This document shows, piece after piece, positions 39,162 through 50,318 of a stretch of 64,000 nucleotides of DNA. The notes below the pieces were generated by a model, which was given only the letters and a program-made list of their open reading frames with translations, made no database searches and had not been told where the DNA came from. The stretch comes from Candidatus Altimarinota bacterium (lineage in GTDB: Bacteria > Patescibacteriota > Gracilibacteria > BD1-5 > UBA2023), in the NCBI GenBank assembly GCA_028713325.1, contig JAQTON010000002.1:62001-126000 (forward strand), given 5' to 3'. The first letter of the stretch is position 1; every line of letters begins with the position of its first letter. A program made the position numbers and the translations under genes.

Positions 39162-41912
39162 ATGATAAACACTCTCATCACCAAAATCTTCGGAGATCCG
39201 TCCGAAAAACGAGTTAGGAACTACGCTCGCGATCTCGAAGCGATTAAGCTCATCGAAACGAAACTCCGAAATGAACTCACTTCCATCGAGCTTGTTCAAG
39301 CCAAGACTCGCGATTTTATGGCGCGTTTCGAGGGGCTCGATTATCGAAAGGATGAGGATTATCAACAAATTAAATCTATCCTCAACGAAATCAAATTCGA
39401 GGCTTTTGCGACGCATCGAATCGCCTGCGGACTTATTAATGGGAAAACATTTGAGCTTTCAGAAGGACATAGTGTGGAATGGAATATGATTCCATACGAT
39501 GTTCAGTTGGTCGGTGCACTTGCACTTCATGATGGTTCCATCGCCGAGATGCGAACGGGAGAGGGAAAAACACTCGTTGCGACGATTGCCGCGTACCTCA
39601 ATGCGCTTGCGGGACTTCCGGTACATGTCGTAACGGTCAATGATTACCTCGCGAAACGAGATGCCTCCGAGATGGGGATTATTTACAACACTCTTGGGCT
39701 TACTGTCGGGGTAATCGTTCATAACCAACAACCAAGCGAGAAACAATCGCAGTACCGATGTAATGTCGTGTATGCGACCAATAACGAGCTCGGATTCGAT
39801 TATCTTCGAGACAATATGGCTCCGACTCTGGAACGCCGTGCTATGGGACCGCTTTTTTTCGCGATCATCGACGAGGTGGATTCCATCCTCGTGGACGAGG
39901 CTCGTACTCCGCTCATTATCTCCGCTCCCGACAGCGAGCCGACGAGCAAATATATGAAATTCGCCCAGATAGCGAAGAAGCTTGAAAGTATGAAACACTA
40001 CAAAGTGGACGAAAAAATGAAAACCGCGAGTTTGACCGAAGAGGGGATTATGGAGATCGAACGAATTCTCGGAATCGAGAATATCTATGTTTCCGCACAT
40101 TATAATGACCTCCATCACATCGAAAATGCACTGAAGGCGGAAACGGTGTACCGAAAAGATGTGGATTACCTCAATCGAAACGATGAGATTCTGATCATCG
40201 ATGAGCATACGGGACGGGTTCTCTCGGGGCGACGGTATTCGGATGGGCTTCATCAGGCTATCGAGGCGAAGGAAGGTGCGACGATTCAGCAGGAATCCCG
40301 CACGCTCGCTTCCATTACATTCCAGAACTATTTCCGTCTCTATCGGAAACTCGCCGGGATGACCGGAACCGCGAAGACCGAGGAGGAAGAATTCTACAAA
40401 ATCTATCGACTGGAGGTTCTCCCAATCCCGACGAATCGTCCGATGATTCGGGACGACCGATCCGATCTGCTTTTCAAGAACGAAACCGGGAAATTTACCT
40501 ATGTCGTGAAACTCATCAAGGCGTTCCATGAAGCGGGGCAACCGGTTCTCGTGGGAACGGTTTCTGTCGTGAAATCCGAGTATTTGAGCGATCTCCTTAT
40601 AAAAGAGGGAATTCCCCATAAAGTGCTCAATGCGAAGCAGGATGCGAATGAGGCGGAAATTATCGGAGCTGCCGGACAGTTCGGATCGGTGACGATCGCC
40701 ACCAATATGGCGGGTCGGGGAACCGATATCAAAGTATCGGACGAGGTGCGAAAGCTCTCTGCGGAAATAACGGTCGAAGGACAAACATACAAGCTCGGTG
40801 GGCTCGCGGTTATCGGAACGGAAAAACACGAGACGCGCCGTATTGACAATCAGCTTCGAGGACGCTCGGGACGACAGGGAGATCCGGGACTTTCTCAGTT
40901 TATGGTGAGTCCGCAGGATGACATCATGCGTATATTCGGGGGCGATAAGCTCTTCTCGATTTTCAATGCACCGATGTTCGCTTCTATTCCCGACCACGAA
41001 CCGCTCATCGAATCGGGGATGCTTACGAAACGGATTGACGGAGTTCAGAAACAGGTGGAAGGCCGAAACTTCGACGTGCGAAAGCACATCCTCGAATACG
41101 ATGATGTCCTCAATCAGCACCGTCTCGTGATTTACGGACGACGCAATAAGATTCTCGAACAAGGGGATATCCATGAGGATATAATCGCGATGGTTCGGGA
41201 TCAAGCGGGAGCTTTCGTCGAGGGAATTCTCTATTCCGACGACAAATACGAATGGGATTTCGATCATCTCGTTGCTGAAACCAATGTTTTTGCGGGGAAA
41301 GAAGTACTCCGAACAGAACACATCACCGATACGGAAGACAAAGAAGCCATAAAAGAAATGATTGCAAACAAATTTGTTGCGAATATCGAAGCGATTCGTG
41401 CAAGCGGAAAGACGGAAGATTTCGCCGATTTCGAGAGAAAACTTACCCTCCAATCCATTGACGAACTTTGGATGCAGCACATCGATGCGATGGCACATCT
41501 CAGAGAAGAAGTGGCTTTCGAGGGATATGCTCAGAAAAATCCGCTCATCGTATACAAGGAACGGGCATTTGACAAATTCGTGGCACTTCTCTCCGAAGTC
41601 GGATTCAAGGTAACCAAAGGTCTTCTCACCGCTTCGCCTCACCAACAGATAGAGCGAATCGAATTGGATGAAAAAACACTCCAAGCACTTCTTGCGACAC
41701 CCGAGAGCGAACTCAAAAATCTCAACATCAACAATCTTCTTTCCGATGCGATGGCAGAGAAGTTCGGAACTCAGGGAAAAGAGCAGGAAGGGGTGCGAGT
41801 GTATCGAGCGGATGCAAAAAAAGAATTGTCGTCCGAATATAAGAATGTCGGACGAAACGATCTATGTCCGTGCGGAAGCGGGAAAAAATTCAAGCAGTGT
41901 CACGGGAGATAA
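39162..41912 (+). CDS. secA: preprotein translocase ATPase SecA
   Basis: 916 aa, full length, no TGA. Motor of Sec export. NBD1 has Walker A MRTGEGKTLVA and Walker B IIDEVDSILVDEARTP; the preprotein cross-linking domain follows; NBD2 has QEVEGR-type motifs as RGTDI (NMAGRGTDIKV), GTEKHETRRIDNQLRGRSGR and QGDPG. The helical scaffold and the C-terminal zinc finger RNDLCPCGSGKKFKQCHGR (C-x-C-x8-CH) that binds SecB or ribosomes are present. The ATG at 39162 gives the canonical start. Confidence 0.98.
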   Translation: MINTLITKIFGDPSEKRVRNYARDLEAIKLIETKLRNELTSIELVQAKTRDFMARFEGLDYRKDEDYQQIKSILNEIKFEAFATHRIACGLINGKTFELSEGHSVEWNMIPYDVQLVGALALHDGSIAEMRTGEGKTLVATIAAYLNALAGLPVHVVTVNDYLAKRDASEMGIIYNTLGLTVGVIVHNQQPSEKQSQYRCNVVYATNNELGFDYLRDNMAPTLERRAMGPLFFAIIDEVDSILVDEARTPLIISAPDSEPTSKYMKFAQIAKKLESMKHYKVDEKMKTASLTEEGIMEIERILGIENIYVSAHYNDLHHIENALKAETVYRKDVDYLNRNDEILIIDEHTGRVLSGRRYSDGLHQAIEAKEGATIQQESRTLASITFQNYFRLYRKLAGMTGTAKTEEEEFYKIYRLEVLPIPTNRPMIRDDRSDLLFKNETGKFTYVVKLIKAFHEAGQPVLVGTVSVVKSEYLSDLLIKEGIPHKVLNAKQDANEAEIIGAAGQFGSVTIATNMAGRGTDIKVSDEVRKLSAEITVEGQTYKLGGLAVIGTEKHETRRIDNQLRGRSGRQGDPGLSQFMVSPQDDIMRIFGGDKLFSIFNAPMFASIPDHEPLIESGMLTKRIDGVQKQVEGRNFDVRKHILEYDDVLNQHRLVIYGRRNKILEQGDIHEDIIAMVRDQAGAFVEGILYSDDKYEWDFDHLVAETNVFAGKEVLRTEHITDTEDKEAIKEMIANKFVANIEAIRASGKTEDFADFERKLTLQSIDELWMQHIDAMAHLREEVAFEGYAQKNPLIVYKERAFDKFVALLSEVGFKVTKGLLTASPHQQIERIELDEKTLQALLATPESELKNLNINNLLSDAMAEKFGTQGKEQEGVRVYRADAKKELSSEYKNVGRNDLCPCGSGKKFKQCHGR

Positions 41913-42040
41913 CATTTGGTCATTGCGAGTGGCACCATCGGGATATAGGTGCGTAGCAATCCAGATAAAAATAATCTTCCTTGCTTTTCCCAAAAATTCG
42001 ATAATATCTCTCTGTAAAAATACCTCATTACTCATTATTC

Positions 42041-42841
42041 ATGTCAGAAAACGAAATCAAAGAAAAAAATATTTCCGCTTTCAGGGTTCCGGAAACGACA
42101 GAGGTTCCTGATTCCGAAGAACATCCGAAAACGAAACTCCAGGAGGTTATCGAGTTTTTGCGGGATCTTGTTATTATTTTTCTGGTTGTTATCTTCGTGA
42201 GAACTTTTCTCGCTGCACCTTTCCAGATTTCTGGATCATCCATGGAAGAGAGTTATCATAGCGGGGAATTCATTCTCGTGAATAAGTTTTCATATGCTCG
42301 CGTAGACAGTCCCTCGTGGATGAATTTCTGAGCAATAAGCGTTGGAGATCCCATTCGTGGAGATGTGGTTATTCTTCGTCCGCACGCGGCCAATGGAAAA
42401 GAGTATTATATCAAGCGGGTCATAGGATTGCCTGGCGATAGAGTGAAAATCGAAGAAGGAGATGTTTTTCTCAAAATAGCAGGAAAAACAGATTTCGTGA
42501 AACTCGAAGAAGGATATCTTTCCACTGCGAACAAAGGAGAAACTTTTCTTCCGATGGACGTGAAAGAAACGGAGTTTATCGTTCCGGAAGGACAGTATTT
42601 TACTATGGGAGACAATCGGAATAATTCTTCGGATTCCCGGTCTTGCTTTATGTCCTGTTCTGCACAAAACGCTACTCATTTTGTCAGTCGAGCGAATATC
42701 GTCGGAAAGCTCTTTATCGATTTCGGGTATATAAATATCTTCCGTGAGGGAGGGGTTCGTACCACCGGCGAATGGAAATGGACCTATGCTCCACGATTTT
42801 TGGCAACGCCGAAGGACTGGGTGTATAGAGAGTTAGAGTAA
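42041..42841 (+). CDS. lepB: signal peptidase I
   Basis: 266 aa with one UGA (42329) in WMNF-G-AISVG. One N-terminal membrane helix (RDLVIIFLVVIFVRTFL), then the catalytic Ser in PFQISGSSMEESYHSGE (Ser67), box with RGDVVILRP, catalytic Lys in YYIKRVIGLPGDRV, and MGDNRNNSSDSRSCF. Cleaves signal peptides on the outer face of the cytoplasmic membrane. SecA is just upstream, so export and maturation genes are together. The C-terminal domain is longer than that of the AT-rich paralogue at 11203. Confidence 0.95.
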
Positions 42842-42846
42842 AATTC

Positions 42847-43053
42847 TTTGTCATTCCGACCGTAGCGGAGGAATCCCTTTAGATCGGTACTTATGAAACT
42901 ATGCTTCCAGAATATGAAAAACCATAACTACTTCGTCTATATTCTTGCAAGTGATTCAGGAACACTTTATATGGGAGTTACTTCTAATCTGGAAAGATTT
43001 GTCTCAAACGTGGTAGTCAAAAGGGATTCCTCGACTTCGTTCGGAATGACAAA
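42847..43053. mobile_element. inverted-repeat element carrying a GIY-YIG remnant
   Basis: About 35-bp terminal repeats (left begins TTTGTCATTCCGACCG, ends GAATCCCTTT; right is the complement with few changes) enclose ~135 nt, nearly all occupied by a truncated GIY-YIG frame that reads out into the right repeat (RDSSTSFGMT). A MITE-like element whose repeat belongs to the family at 6398 and 12777. Confidence 0.7.
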
Positions 43054-43075
43054 TATACAATACTCGCACTTTTAA
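42914..43075 (+). pseudogene. truncated GIY-YIG endonuclease remnant
   Basis: MKNHNYFVYILASDSGTLYM continues GVTSNLERF, the start of the small GIY-YIG (Uri/YhbQ-like) family with the Y-V-Y and G-T-Y signature partly kept as FVYIL and GTLYMG. The frame then runs straight into repeat sequence (VKRDSSTSFGMTN) and ends at 43075 after 53 codons. A complete member has about 80-100 aa with a catalytic Arg and Glu; the Glu part is missing. Inactive remnant. Confidence 0.75.
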
Positions 43076-43090
43076 CCACGAAACATTTAC

Positions 43091-43600
43091 ATGTCATCAA
43101 AACACCCACATTTTCATATACGAGAGCTTCGTGCGATTATCGGACATATCATCGGTGATGAGGATTTTAGAAAACTTCAGACTCACCGTCATCATATGTT
43201 TTTCAATCGCTATGAGCATCTTCTCAACGCTTCATTTTTCGCGTACCAACTTGCCCGTCTTTTCCGTGCCGATTTGGAAGTATGTGCCTTGGCCGGACTT
43301 CTCCATGACTATCATTTTACGACTCTCAAGTCGTACAGTCACGCGGTAATTGCCGCGAAAAATTCGGAACGTTTTATGGTCAGCGAAGAGGTGGTCGAAA
43401 TTGTACGATCTCATATGTATCCTTTTTGAAGAAGTAAGATAAAGTGTATTCATACGAAAAATTTCTGGGTTGTGAAAATCGCCGATTTCAGTGCCGCTTT
43501 TTTTGAAATTAGTTACTCTATTGTTTTTCTTCAATTTCAACATGATCGTATCAAACTCAAAAGAAGCAAGCTTCTCATGGAAATGGTAGGAGAGAAATAA
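43091..43600 (+). CDS. HD-domain phosphohydrolase-like protein
   Basis: 169 aa with one UGA (43427) at YPF-G-RSKIKC; stop TAA. Pattern H-x-HD: RHHMFFNRYEHLLNASFFAY supplies the first His, CALAGLLHDYHFTTL the HD pair, and VEIVRSHMYPF the later His; the last Asp is less clear (KIADFSAAFFEI). Nucleotide or phosphoester hydrolysis is typical. Short CPR HD proteins of this type are common. Structured element D starts right after the stop. Confidence 0.78.
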
Positions 43601-43748
43601 TGGAATCTCTGTAAAATGCGAATTTTGCACTCAAATCTTCCGTTCCTCTGACCCACAAGGGGAGCTAAATAGCTTCTCCGTACAAGTCGTACGGTTCGCT
43701 ACGGTACTTGATTTTCATACGAACTTCATCATTTTTCACGAAATTCCA
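43601..43748 (+). repeat. structured 3' element, divergent copy D
   Basis: 148 nt. Terminal stem TGGAAT / ATTCCA, inner CCGTAC-AAGTC-GTACGG then TTCGCT, plus an extra CTTCC...AGCT insert. Begins immediately after the HD-gene stop. Confidence 0.6.
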
Positions 43749-43800
43749 AATCTCTTGAAAAGAAGAGTTTTGCAGATGTTCCTAATATAAACTTTTTAAA

Positions 43801-44667
43801 ATGTTTTTTCTTATACAGAAACCCCTCGGTCTCTCCAGTTTTTCCGTTATTTCGCATCTCCGAAAGAAGTTCGGGATCAAGAAAGTGGGTCACACCGGAA
43901 CCCTTGATCCGCTCGCAACGGGTCTTTTACTTATGGCAACCGGCAACTCCACGAAACTTATTCCCTACATCGATAAGGCTCGAAAAACCTACGTATTCAC
44001 GGTTCGTCTCGATGGACAGACTCCATCATGCGATTTGGATACTCCAGTCGAATATCTGGATTCTACTCTTTTGGAGCAAGCCCGAGGAACACTTACGCAG
44101 GAAACTATAGAAAAAACGGTACAAACATATTTTTCCGGAAAGATAGAACAAATACCCCCTTCCTATTCTGCCATCCGACTCCAGGGACAGCGAGCGTATG
44201 ATATGGTGCGAGCAGGACAAGAAGTAATTATCTCAAAGCGAACAGTGGAGATATTCTCTTCCAAAATCGTTTCGTTTTCGTTCCCGGAATTGACGATTGA
44301 GATGGAAGTATCGGTCGGAACCTACATCCGATCCATCGCTCGGGATATCGGGGAGAAACTCGGACTTGCGGGGTATGTGACGATGCTTCACAGAAGCAAG
44401 ATAGAACATATGGGGGAATATCTCGCAAAAAAGATAGAGGATGTAACGATCGAAGATATTCTGTCATACGAGCAGATATTTCCGCATTTTGAAACACTCT
44501 CTCCATCGTTCGATATTCTCGAGAAACTCAGGAATGGTCTGAAGTTTCCAAACACTCTTGGTCTGAAGTTAGGAAAAAAATATCTGGTAAAAGACGGGGG
44601 CAAATATATCTCACTGATTGAGGAGCGGGAAGGGGAGGTGAGAATATGTGCAAATAATATCGAATAA
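43801..44667 (+). CDS. truB: tRNA pseudouridine(55) synthase
   Basis: 288 aa, no TGA. Makes pseudouridine 55 in the T-loop of tRNAs. Motif I as [19 protein letters not shown], motif II with catalytic Asp in [15 protein letters not shown], then [15 protein letters not shown], and the [21 protein letters not shown] segment. The C-terminal part is PUA-like ([20 protein letters not shown]). Located directly before rpsO; truB-rpsO adjacency is common in bacteria. Confidence 0.96.
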   Translation: MFFLIQKPLGLSSFSVISHLRKKFGIKKVGHTGTLDPLATGLLLMATGNSTKLIPYIDKARKTYVFTVRLDGQTPSCDLDTPVEYLDSTLLEQARGTLTQETIEKTVQTYFSGKIEQIPPSYSAIRLQGQRAYDMVRAGQEVIISKRTVEIFSSKIVSFSFPELTIEMEVSVGTYIRSIARDIGEKLGLAGYVTMLHRSKIEHMGEYLAKKIEDVTIEDILSYEQIFPHFETLSPSFDILEKLRNGLKFPNTLGLKLGKKYLVKDGGKYISLIEEREGEVRICANNIE

Positions 44668-44730
44668 ATTTGCTTTTTGCTCACTTTTCCATATAGTTCT
44701 CGGGTTCCATTTCTGGCGTATTTTCTGGTT

Positions 44731-44759
44731 TTGGAAATTATTTTATTTTATCATAATAC
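44731..44759 (+). promoter_or_regulatory. promoter of rpsO
   Basis: TTGGAA, 17-nt spacer, TAATAC. The -10 box ends 8 nt before the ATG, so the message would be leaderless or nearly so. Confidence 0.5.
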
Positions 44760-44767
44760 CTTGGTCT

Positions 44768-45037
44768 ATGGCACTCGAAAAAAACGACAAGAAGACACTT
44801 ATGGATAAGTTCGCTACTCATAAAGGGGATACTGGTTCTCCAGAAGTACAAGTAGCTATCCTTACAGAACGAATCGAAGATTTGAAACTTCATTTGGATA
44901 TTCATAAGAAAGACAACCACTCACGACGTGGTATCATGCTCATGGTAGCAAAACGACGAAAACTCCTCAATTACCTCAAGAAGAAAGACAATGCTCGATA
45001 TGAGAAACTCATTGCAGAACTCGAACTTCGAAAATAA
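44768..45037 (+). CDS. rpsO: 30S ribosomal protein S15
   Basis: 89 aa, no TGA, typical S15 length. Contains [36 protein letters not shown] and [20 protein letters not shown], the 16S rRNA helix 20-22-binding region. Binds early in 30S assembly. The ATG at 44768 gives the canonical N-terminus; the longer frame upstream is excluded. Predicted start of transcription is 1-3 nt from the ATG. Confidence 0.98.
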   Translation: MALEKNDKKTLMDKFATHKGDTGSPEVQVAILTERIEDLKLHLDIHKKDNHSRRGIMLMVAKRRKLLNYLKKKDNARYEKLIAELELRK

Positions 45038-45049
45038 TCCAAAAATATG

Positions 45050-45081
45050 AAAAATGCAACAAAACCTTTGTTGCATTTTTT
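45050..45081 (+). terminator. terminator of rpsO
   Basis: AAAATGCAACAAA / TTTGTTGCATTTT stem followed by a T-run. Confidence 0.85.
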
Positions 45082-45094
45082 AATGTTCGATTTT

Positions 45095-45123
45095 TTGCAT
45101 TTTATAAAAATTTAGGGTAATAT
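45095..45123 (+). promoter_or_regulatory. promoter of the 408-aa gene
   Basis: TTGCAT, exactly 17 nt, TAATAT; 36 nt before the ATG. Confidence 0.6.
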
Positions 45124-45159
45124 GAACTTGTTATCTTAATTTTTTATACAAAAACACAT

Positions 45160-46386
45160 ATGACAAATAATAAATCAGAAGTAATGACAATCGAAAAATT
45201 TAACGAATCCAATAAAAGTGCCAAGTTAGTAAAAATGACTCAGGCAATCTTCGGTCAATCGAAAGAAAGTCCTGGCAACAAAGATCCCAAAGATTTGGTT
45301 TTCGCAACGGAAGTGGAACGGGAACGATACGTCGATAAGCTTCAGGCTACCGATTTAGGTAGTGATTATAATGAGCTTATTTCAGGACTTACCGAGGCAA
45401 AAAATAATATTCGAGCGGAAACAAAAAAAGAACTCGCCATTCTTAAAGAATTAATGCCGAAAATCAATGCAGGAAAAGGAACGGCTGCCGATGCAAAAAC
45501 TTGGCAGGATGCAGAAAATAAACTTTCTGATTTGGGAAGAAACGCGAGAATGCGGCAACAAGCTGAAACTTTCGAGAGACTTTCAAAAGGTGTGGTTTCA
45601 GTAGTAAAACCAGTAGAAATACCTCAGGTGATAGAGATGAACTCATTACGACGAACAACACCGGTAGTGTCGAAGGATCTAGAGATAGATTCATTTGTAG
45701 AAATTTCAAAAACTCTTAAAAGTTCCAAAAACGTTACAAAAGAAGTACAAGATAATGCTCTTGCGATTGAGGCTGAATTGACAAAGGCATCAAATAAAAA
45801 TGCTGTAAAAGAGAGTATTGGAGTGCTTGTGAACCCAGGTAAGACAAATAAGGATTTTCAAAAATCACTCGGTATCAAAGAAGATGGAATTATCGGACGA
45901 CTTACTATCAATACACTTTTTACAAAGGCAGGATCCGAGTATCGGATACCGGAAGTAAAAAAATCCGCTCCGGTTCAAATAGAGAGAAAGAAGAGTCTTG
46001 AAGAAAAGTCTGATGTTTCGATCGTTTCCCCAGCAGATGTCATCGAAGCGGGGAAAGTAGAAAAGCAGTCAATATCGATCCAAAATCTTGAGACGAAGAA
46101 AGGGGGCGTAATAGGAAAATCGATCAATGATTTCAATGAGTATATCAAAAATAATCATTATAATAATCGTATTATACAAAAATCGGGGTTTGCCAAATGG
46201 ACAACCATCGATTGAGGGGGTGAATTTTCTTTACTGATTACAGAAAAATGAACGGTAGATTATGAAATGAGAATCACTACCGAAAATTTTTTTTATGACA
46301 ATCGAAAATTAACTGCATTTCAAAGTTCTCTTTTGGATATCCTTAAGAAAATGGTAAAAGACAATCAGGAAAATATGAAAAAGTAG
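45160..46386 (+). CDS. large helical protein with peptidoglycan-binding-like motif
   Basis: 408 aa with two UGA=Gly codons near the end (TTID-G-GGEF, TEK-G-TVDY); stop TAG. No signal peptide. Mostly charged and helical (AETKKELAILKELMPKINAG). Residues ~220-250 read VNPGKTNKDFQKSLGIKEDG then IIGRLTINTLF, like a PG_binding_1 repeat (FQKxxGLxxDGxxGxxTxxAL). It opens a block of four to five large unrecognised genes on one strand. It has its own promoter and terminator. Function unknown. Confidence 0.7.
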
Positions 46387-46407
46387 GAGGGTAAATATTT
46401 CTTCATA

Positions 46408-46441
46408 AAAAAAAACGAGTACTTTCTGTGCTCGTTTTTTT
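46408..46441 (+). terminator. terminator of the 408-aa gene
   Basis: AAAACGAGTAC / GTGCTCGTTTT stem (one G-T pair) with T7. Confidence 0.8.
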
Positions 46442-46499
46442 GCGTTTGGAGAAAATATATGGTACGATAAAGGAAATTATATCTCTAATTACTATTTTT

Positions 46500-48488
46500 A
46501 TGTCAGAAACATCCTCTTCAGAAATGCTTCAGAAGAACATTAAGGACAATAATATTCGAGAATTTTATTTTCGCGATAGTAAAGAATTAGCGTTATCCCT
46601 TCGTCAGATTGGACAATGAGATATTACCGAGGCGGATGTGGCTTTTGATAGTTCTATCAGGTTTAAGAACGATGAGTACATCTCTCTCGTGGAAGAACTG
46701 GAAGGAAAGAATATCGAAGAAAAACGAAAGATTCTGCAACAAGTTATACGATGATTGATAGCCAATCTCAAGGCTGAAGTAGTTTTAAATCAATCACAGA
46801 ATATCAGTACTCTCAAATCCAAGATTGAATCTCAAATGAAAGAGCCACTTACTATTGCTTCTATCAACACGCTTCTCGAAAAACTTCCATCAAAAGAAGC
46901 GAACGATACCATCGGACAGTCATATATAGTACAATATCTCTGGGCGAAACTTCGTGCAAAAGAATATATGATGACGATTGAAAATGATTCCGTAAAACTG
47001 CTCGCTAAGGATATCGATGATGCTAATGTACTTCCGTTTACCGATACTATCAATAGTTATATCAGAGCGGGAAGACTTAGTCTCGCGGATTGTACTCAGG
47101 CGATTATGATTGGATCTGGAACGATTGGGGAATATATAGAAACTCGCAAGGCGATGCCGACGGATATTAGCAATGCCGATTATATCGATTATCTTAGAGA
47201 AAAATATACACTTTCTCAGAATTTTACCTCATCTGAGATAGGAGGAAAAAATATCCCGGCTGAAGATAAATCACTCCTTCTTTCCAGTATGGATAAGAAT
47301 TTCTCAAACATGGATATGAAACAGGTAACGAAGAATTATACCGAGATGAAAATACAAGCAAAAGAGGTTTTTGAATCAAAGACTTTTCAGGCTATCGAAA
47401 AGGCTATTGGCGGAACTCCGACCAATGCTAAAGATCTTGCAGATCAAGTAACAAAAGATCCATCCATTCTTGCTGGAAAACCCCTTACGGTCATCGCGGG
47501 AGGAATCGCCGCCATAATGGCTCTCGGACACGAAAAAGGGAAATGATTTTCTCTTTGGACCGGACTCACTCGTGGATTTATGGCACTTATCGCTCTGTTT
47601 CTCGGTGCCGGAGTTGCTAAAGAGTGGGGAATGGATTCGGAGAAGATCATGAAAGAAGTGAAAGATATGATGAAATGAGGAGAAACATCTCCTGTTCCTG
47701 CGGTGGCTTGAGTTCCAGTGGTTGCTTCAAAACCAGAAATCGGGGAAAAAATAGAGGAGAAATCAAAACTTTCTCCGAGTCAACAAATGGCAACCGATAA
47801 GGTAAAGTCAGATCCGCGAATCAAGACCCTTTTTGATGTATCAAGAGATAAAAAAACAGCAACATTCGATACGTATGTAGAGTTTATCAATACTCAATTG
47901 AAGGATAAACCACTCTCGTCACTTGTATCTCCAGTCAATCCAAAAAATAGTATCTTCTCATTGACCGCATTGTTGGATGAGTCGATAATGGTACCACCAG
48001 ATATGGACGGAGTTATCCTGAAAGATATGCTTCGGTTATATTTGACCGGTGTAAGTATTCCGAGATCTTCTTTGGTGCAGGATAAATATAAGCCAATGAT
48101 AGCAGTAAGTGAAAGCAAATATAATTCACAACAAGATACTCTTTTTTCCGCTCTTCAGAAAGTATATGGTGTTACCGATAAGGTGTCGGAAAATATCGAA
48201 TCAAAGATCGCTCATTATAATCTCGTGTTAGAGGGAAATCCTATTGCGAAAGACAATCTGGATATCAAGACCGAAATAAAAACTCCAGGTTATCTCACTA
48301 CTTTGAGTATAAAGGATCCGTCGAAATGGAATTTGAGTTCGATTAAACCCATAAATATAGAGTTTGATACTGGAGGAAAGCTTATAACTACAGAAGTCAA
48401 GATTTCTTGATCTGCGTGATTATTGCCCGTGAATGAAACCTATTCACTCACTCAAAACGGTACTGATATCCTTATTCAATCTGTATAA
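46500..48488 (+). CDS. 662-aa protein, two membrane segments, unknown
   Basis: Seven UGA=Gly codons (for example QIGQ-G-DIT, QVIR-G-LIA, GK-G-FSLW, MMK-G-GETS, PAVA-G-VPV); stop TAA. The N-terminal 330 residues are helical. About residues 333-370 hold two Gly/Ala-rich hydrophobic stretches (LTVIAGGIAAIMALG and FMALIALFLGAGVAKEWG) separated by a short charged turn. A Pro-rich linker leads to a C-terminal domain of ~230 residues, mixed alpha/beta, ending in repeated strands. No signal peptide. No family recognised. The next gene starts 23 nt after the stop. Confidence 0.72.
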
Positions 48489-48511
48489 TTTACTTCCAAA
48501 ACATACGATAT

Positions 48512-50215
48512 ATGTCTAAAAATATTGAACTCAGTGATGGTATGGTAGAAGCTCTTTCTCAAACAAAGGAATGTACAACGTTGCTTGATTACGGTACGGA
48601 AGTACCCGCTTCGATTGTGCTGAGTTTTCTCGAACAAAAATCAAAAATTACGCAACAAGAATGTGCCCAAGCATTAGGGTATAAAAATGATTCAAAAGAT
48701 CTTCTGGATGATCTTAAAAAGATGGTATCACCACAAATTTCCAGTGCAGGGGAAAAAAAAGAGGAACCAAAAGCGAAAAAAGAATCGGAAATGAGAGTTG
48801 ATGTGATTGGTAAGGATTTTGAAACTTTCAGCGAATCCCATGGGTATCTGTATGCTTTTGCCCGTGCCTTTACGATGGGGTATATTCCACAAACGCATGA
48901 CAATAAATTTTTCTCCGAGAAAGAAGCTCCGATTGATCTTGTCCGCAAGATGAAATGGGTAGCATTCGGTTGATTTTTCACCAACGGATCTTTCGAGTCC
49001 ATAAAACGCGGGTCGCTCCATAAAGATATCGCTTCTTTTTACACAAGCGTACAATGAGCAGTGAAGCAGGAAACAAACAATCTGGAAGCCATAAAAAATC
49101 AAGCACAAGCAATTCCAGAAAAATGATTACAGGAAAGTGCTTTGAAAGAATGTGCAGAGAGAAAAAAATGGCTCGATGTATTGTCTGTTGCTATAAACGA
49201 AAATCCCCAGAATCACAACCTCATAAAAAAAGCACTCGGAGAATACCAAAAAGTGGCAAAAATGTCACGAATGGAGTTCATGAAAAAATATGGAATTGCA
49301 TGGACATTGTCTGGAGGCGGAAAATGAGAGAATCTTGCAAAGGAAGTCCATAAAAAAGAAACAGCAGATCCGAAAAATGTTGAAAAAGAAATCACTGAAG
49401 CATCGGAGAAGATGAAGGAATTGCGTGAGTTGATTTTGAAAAAACTCGCCGATCTTGAAGCGAATCCGAATGATCCCAAAAAACGTGCCGAAGTCCTTAA
49501 AGCAATCGAGACAACAAACAAACAAATATCACTCCTTGAACGAGCAGGAGTGGAAGGGCTTTCGAAACTCGACAGCAAACATATAGCTATTCTCGGAACG
49601 AAAAATTCATGGGTTGCGGATTTTCTCAAAGCGAACGGAGGACTCGATAAAACGACGCAATGGTTCAATGAACAAGCGAAATGAAAAGTGGGAAAACCGC
49701 TTCTCTGAGTCGGTATCATCAGTTTATTGTACAATAACAAAGAAGGATTTCTCGATCTCGTAAAGGGCTGAAATGTAGGAGATATGGCGACACGGGTTCT
49801 CGATTTCGGAATGGGAATGGTACCGGTAGCATCATCCGTTCATGAATACTTTATCCTCGAAGACGGATGGTACAAAAATTTCATCCTCGGAGAAAAGTAC
49901 CGACTTTCCGATACCGAGAAAAATTTCCGTCGGGCGTTTATGGTTGCCGGAGTGGTTCCGTTCGGTGGGGCTATCGCAAAAACCGGAGGACGATTGGTTC
50001 TTGCTGGAACGGAAGGAGCGAGCAGAGAACTTGTTGAGACAGGAGGAAAATGGGTGGGAAATAATCTCATTGTAGGAGCAGATGTTGCCGTTACAGGTAC
50101 GCAATCCGTCATGCAACTCGGAACTTATTCCGTTCTCGGTATGAGTGCGACCACCATGACCTACGATCTGTATCAGACTGGAGAAAAATATTATGGAGGT
50201 AAAACCCAAAAATAG
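48512..50215 (+). CDS. 567-aa protein with Gly-rich hydrophobic C-terminus, unknown
   Basis: Seven UGA=Gly codons; stop TAG. N-terminal ~90 residues helical, then a region with GYLYAFARAFTMGYIPQTHD and KMKWVAFG. A long helical part follows (KELRELILKKLADLEANPND). The last ~170 residues have Gly-rich hydrophobic stretches (GKPLLGVGIISLLYNN, DFGMGMVPVASSVHEYF, RAFMVAGVVPFGGAIAKTGG) that could insert into membranes. Continuous with the 46500 gene (23 nt), ending in a terminator. No family recognised. Confidence 0.72.
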
Positions 50216-50242
50216 TATGTATGTACTGAAATAGTGGGAAAT

Positions 50243-50268
50243 AAAAGGCAAATCTTTGCCTTTTATTT
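50243..50268 (+). terminator. terminator overlapping the next promoter
   Basis: AAAAGGCAAA-TC-TTTGCCTTTT then ATTTT. Its right arm contains the -35 box of the promoter at 50256. Confidence 0.75.
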
Positions 50269-50284
50269 TACTATATGCTACAAT
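50256..50284 (+). promoter_or_regulatory. promoter of the second 567-aa gene
   Basis: TTGCCT, exactly 17 nt, TACAAT, ~35 nt before the ATG. Confidence 0.55.
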
Positions 50285-50318
50285 TGGAGAGTAATTTATA
50301 TTCTCACGAGAAATTCTT

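Noticed and set aside
39459-41684. A 741-codon open frame antisense to secA
   Set aside because: It is a shadow: SecA on the plus strand is complete with all motifs, and codon bias leaves few stops antisense. The antisense translation has no recognisable motif.
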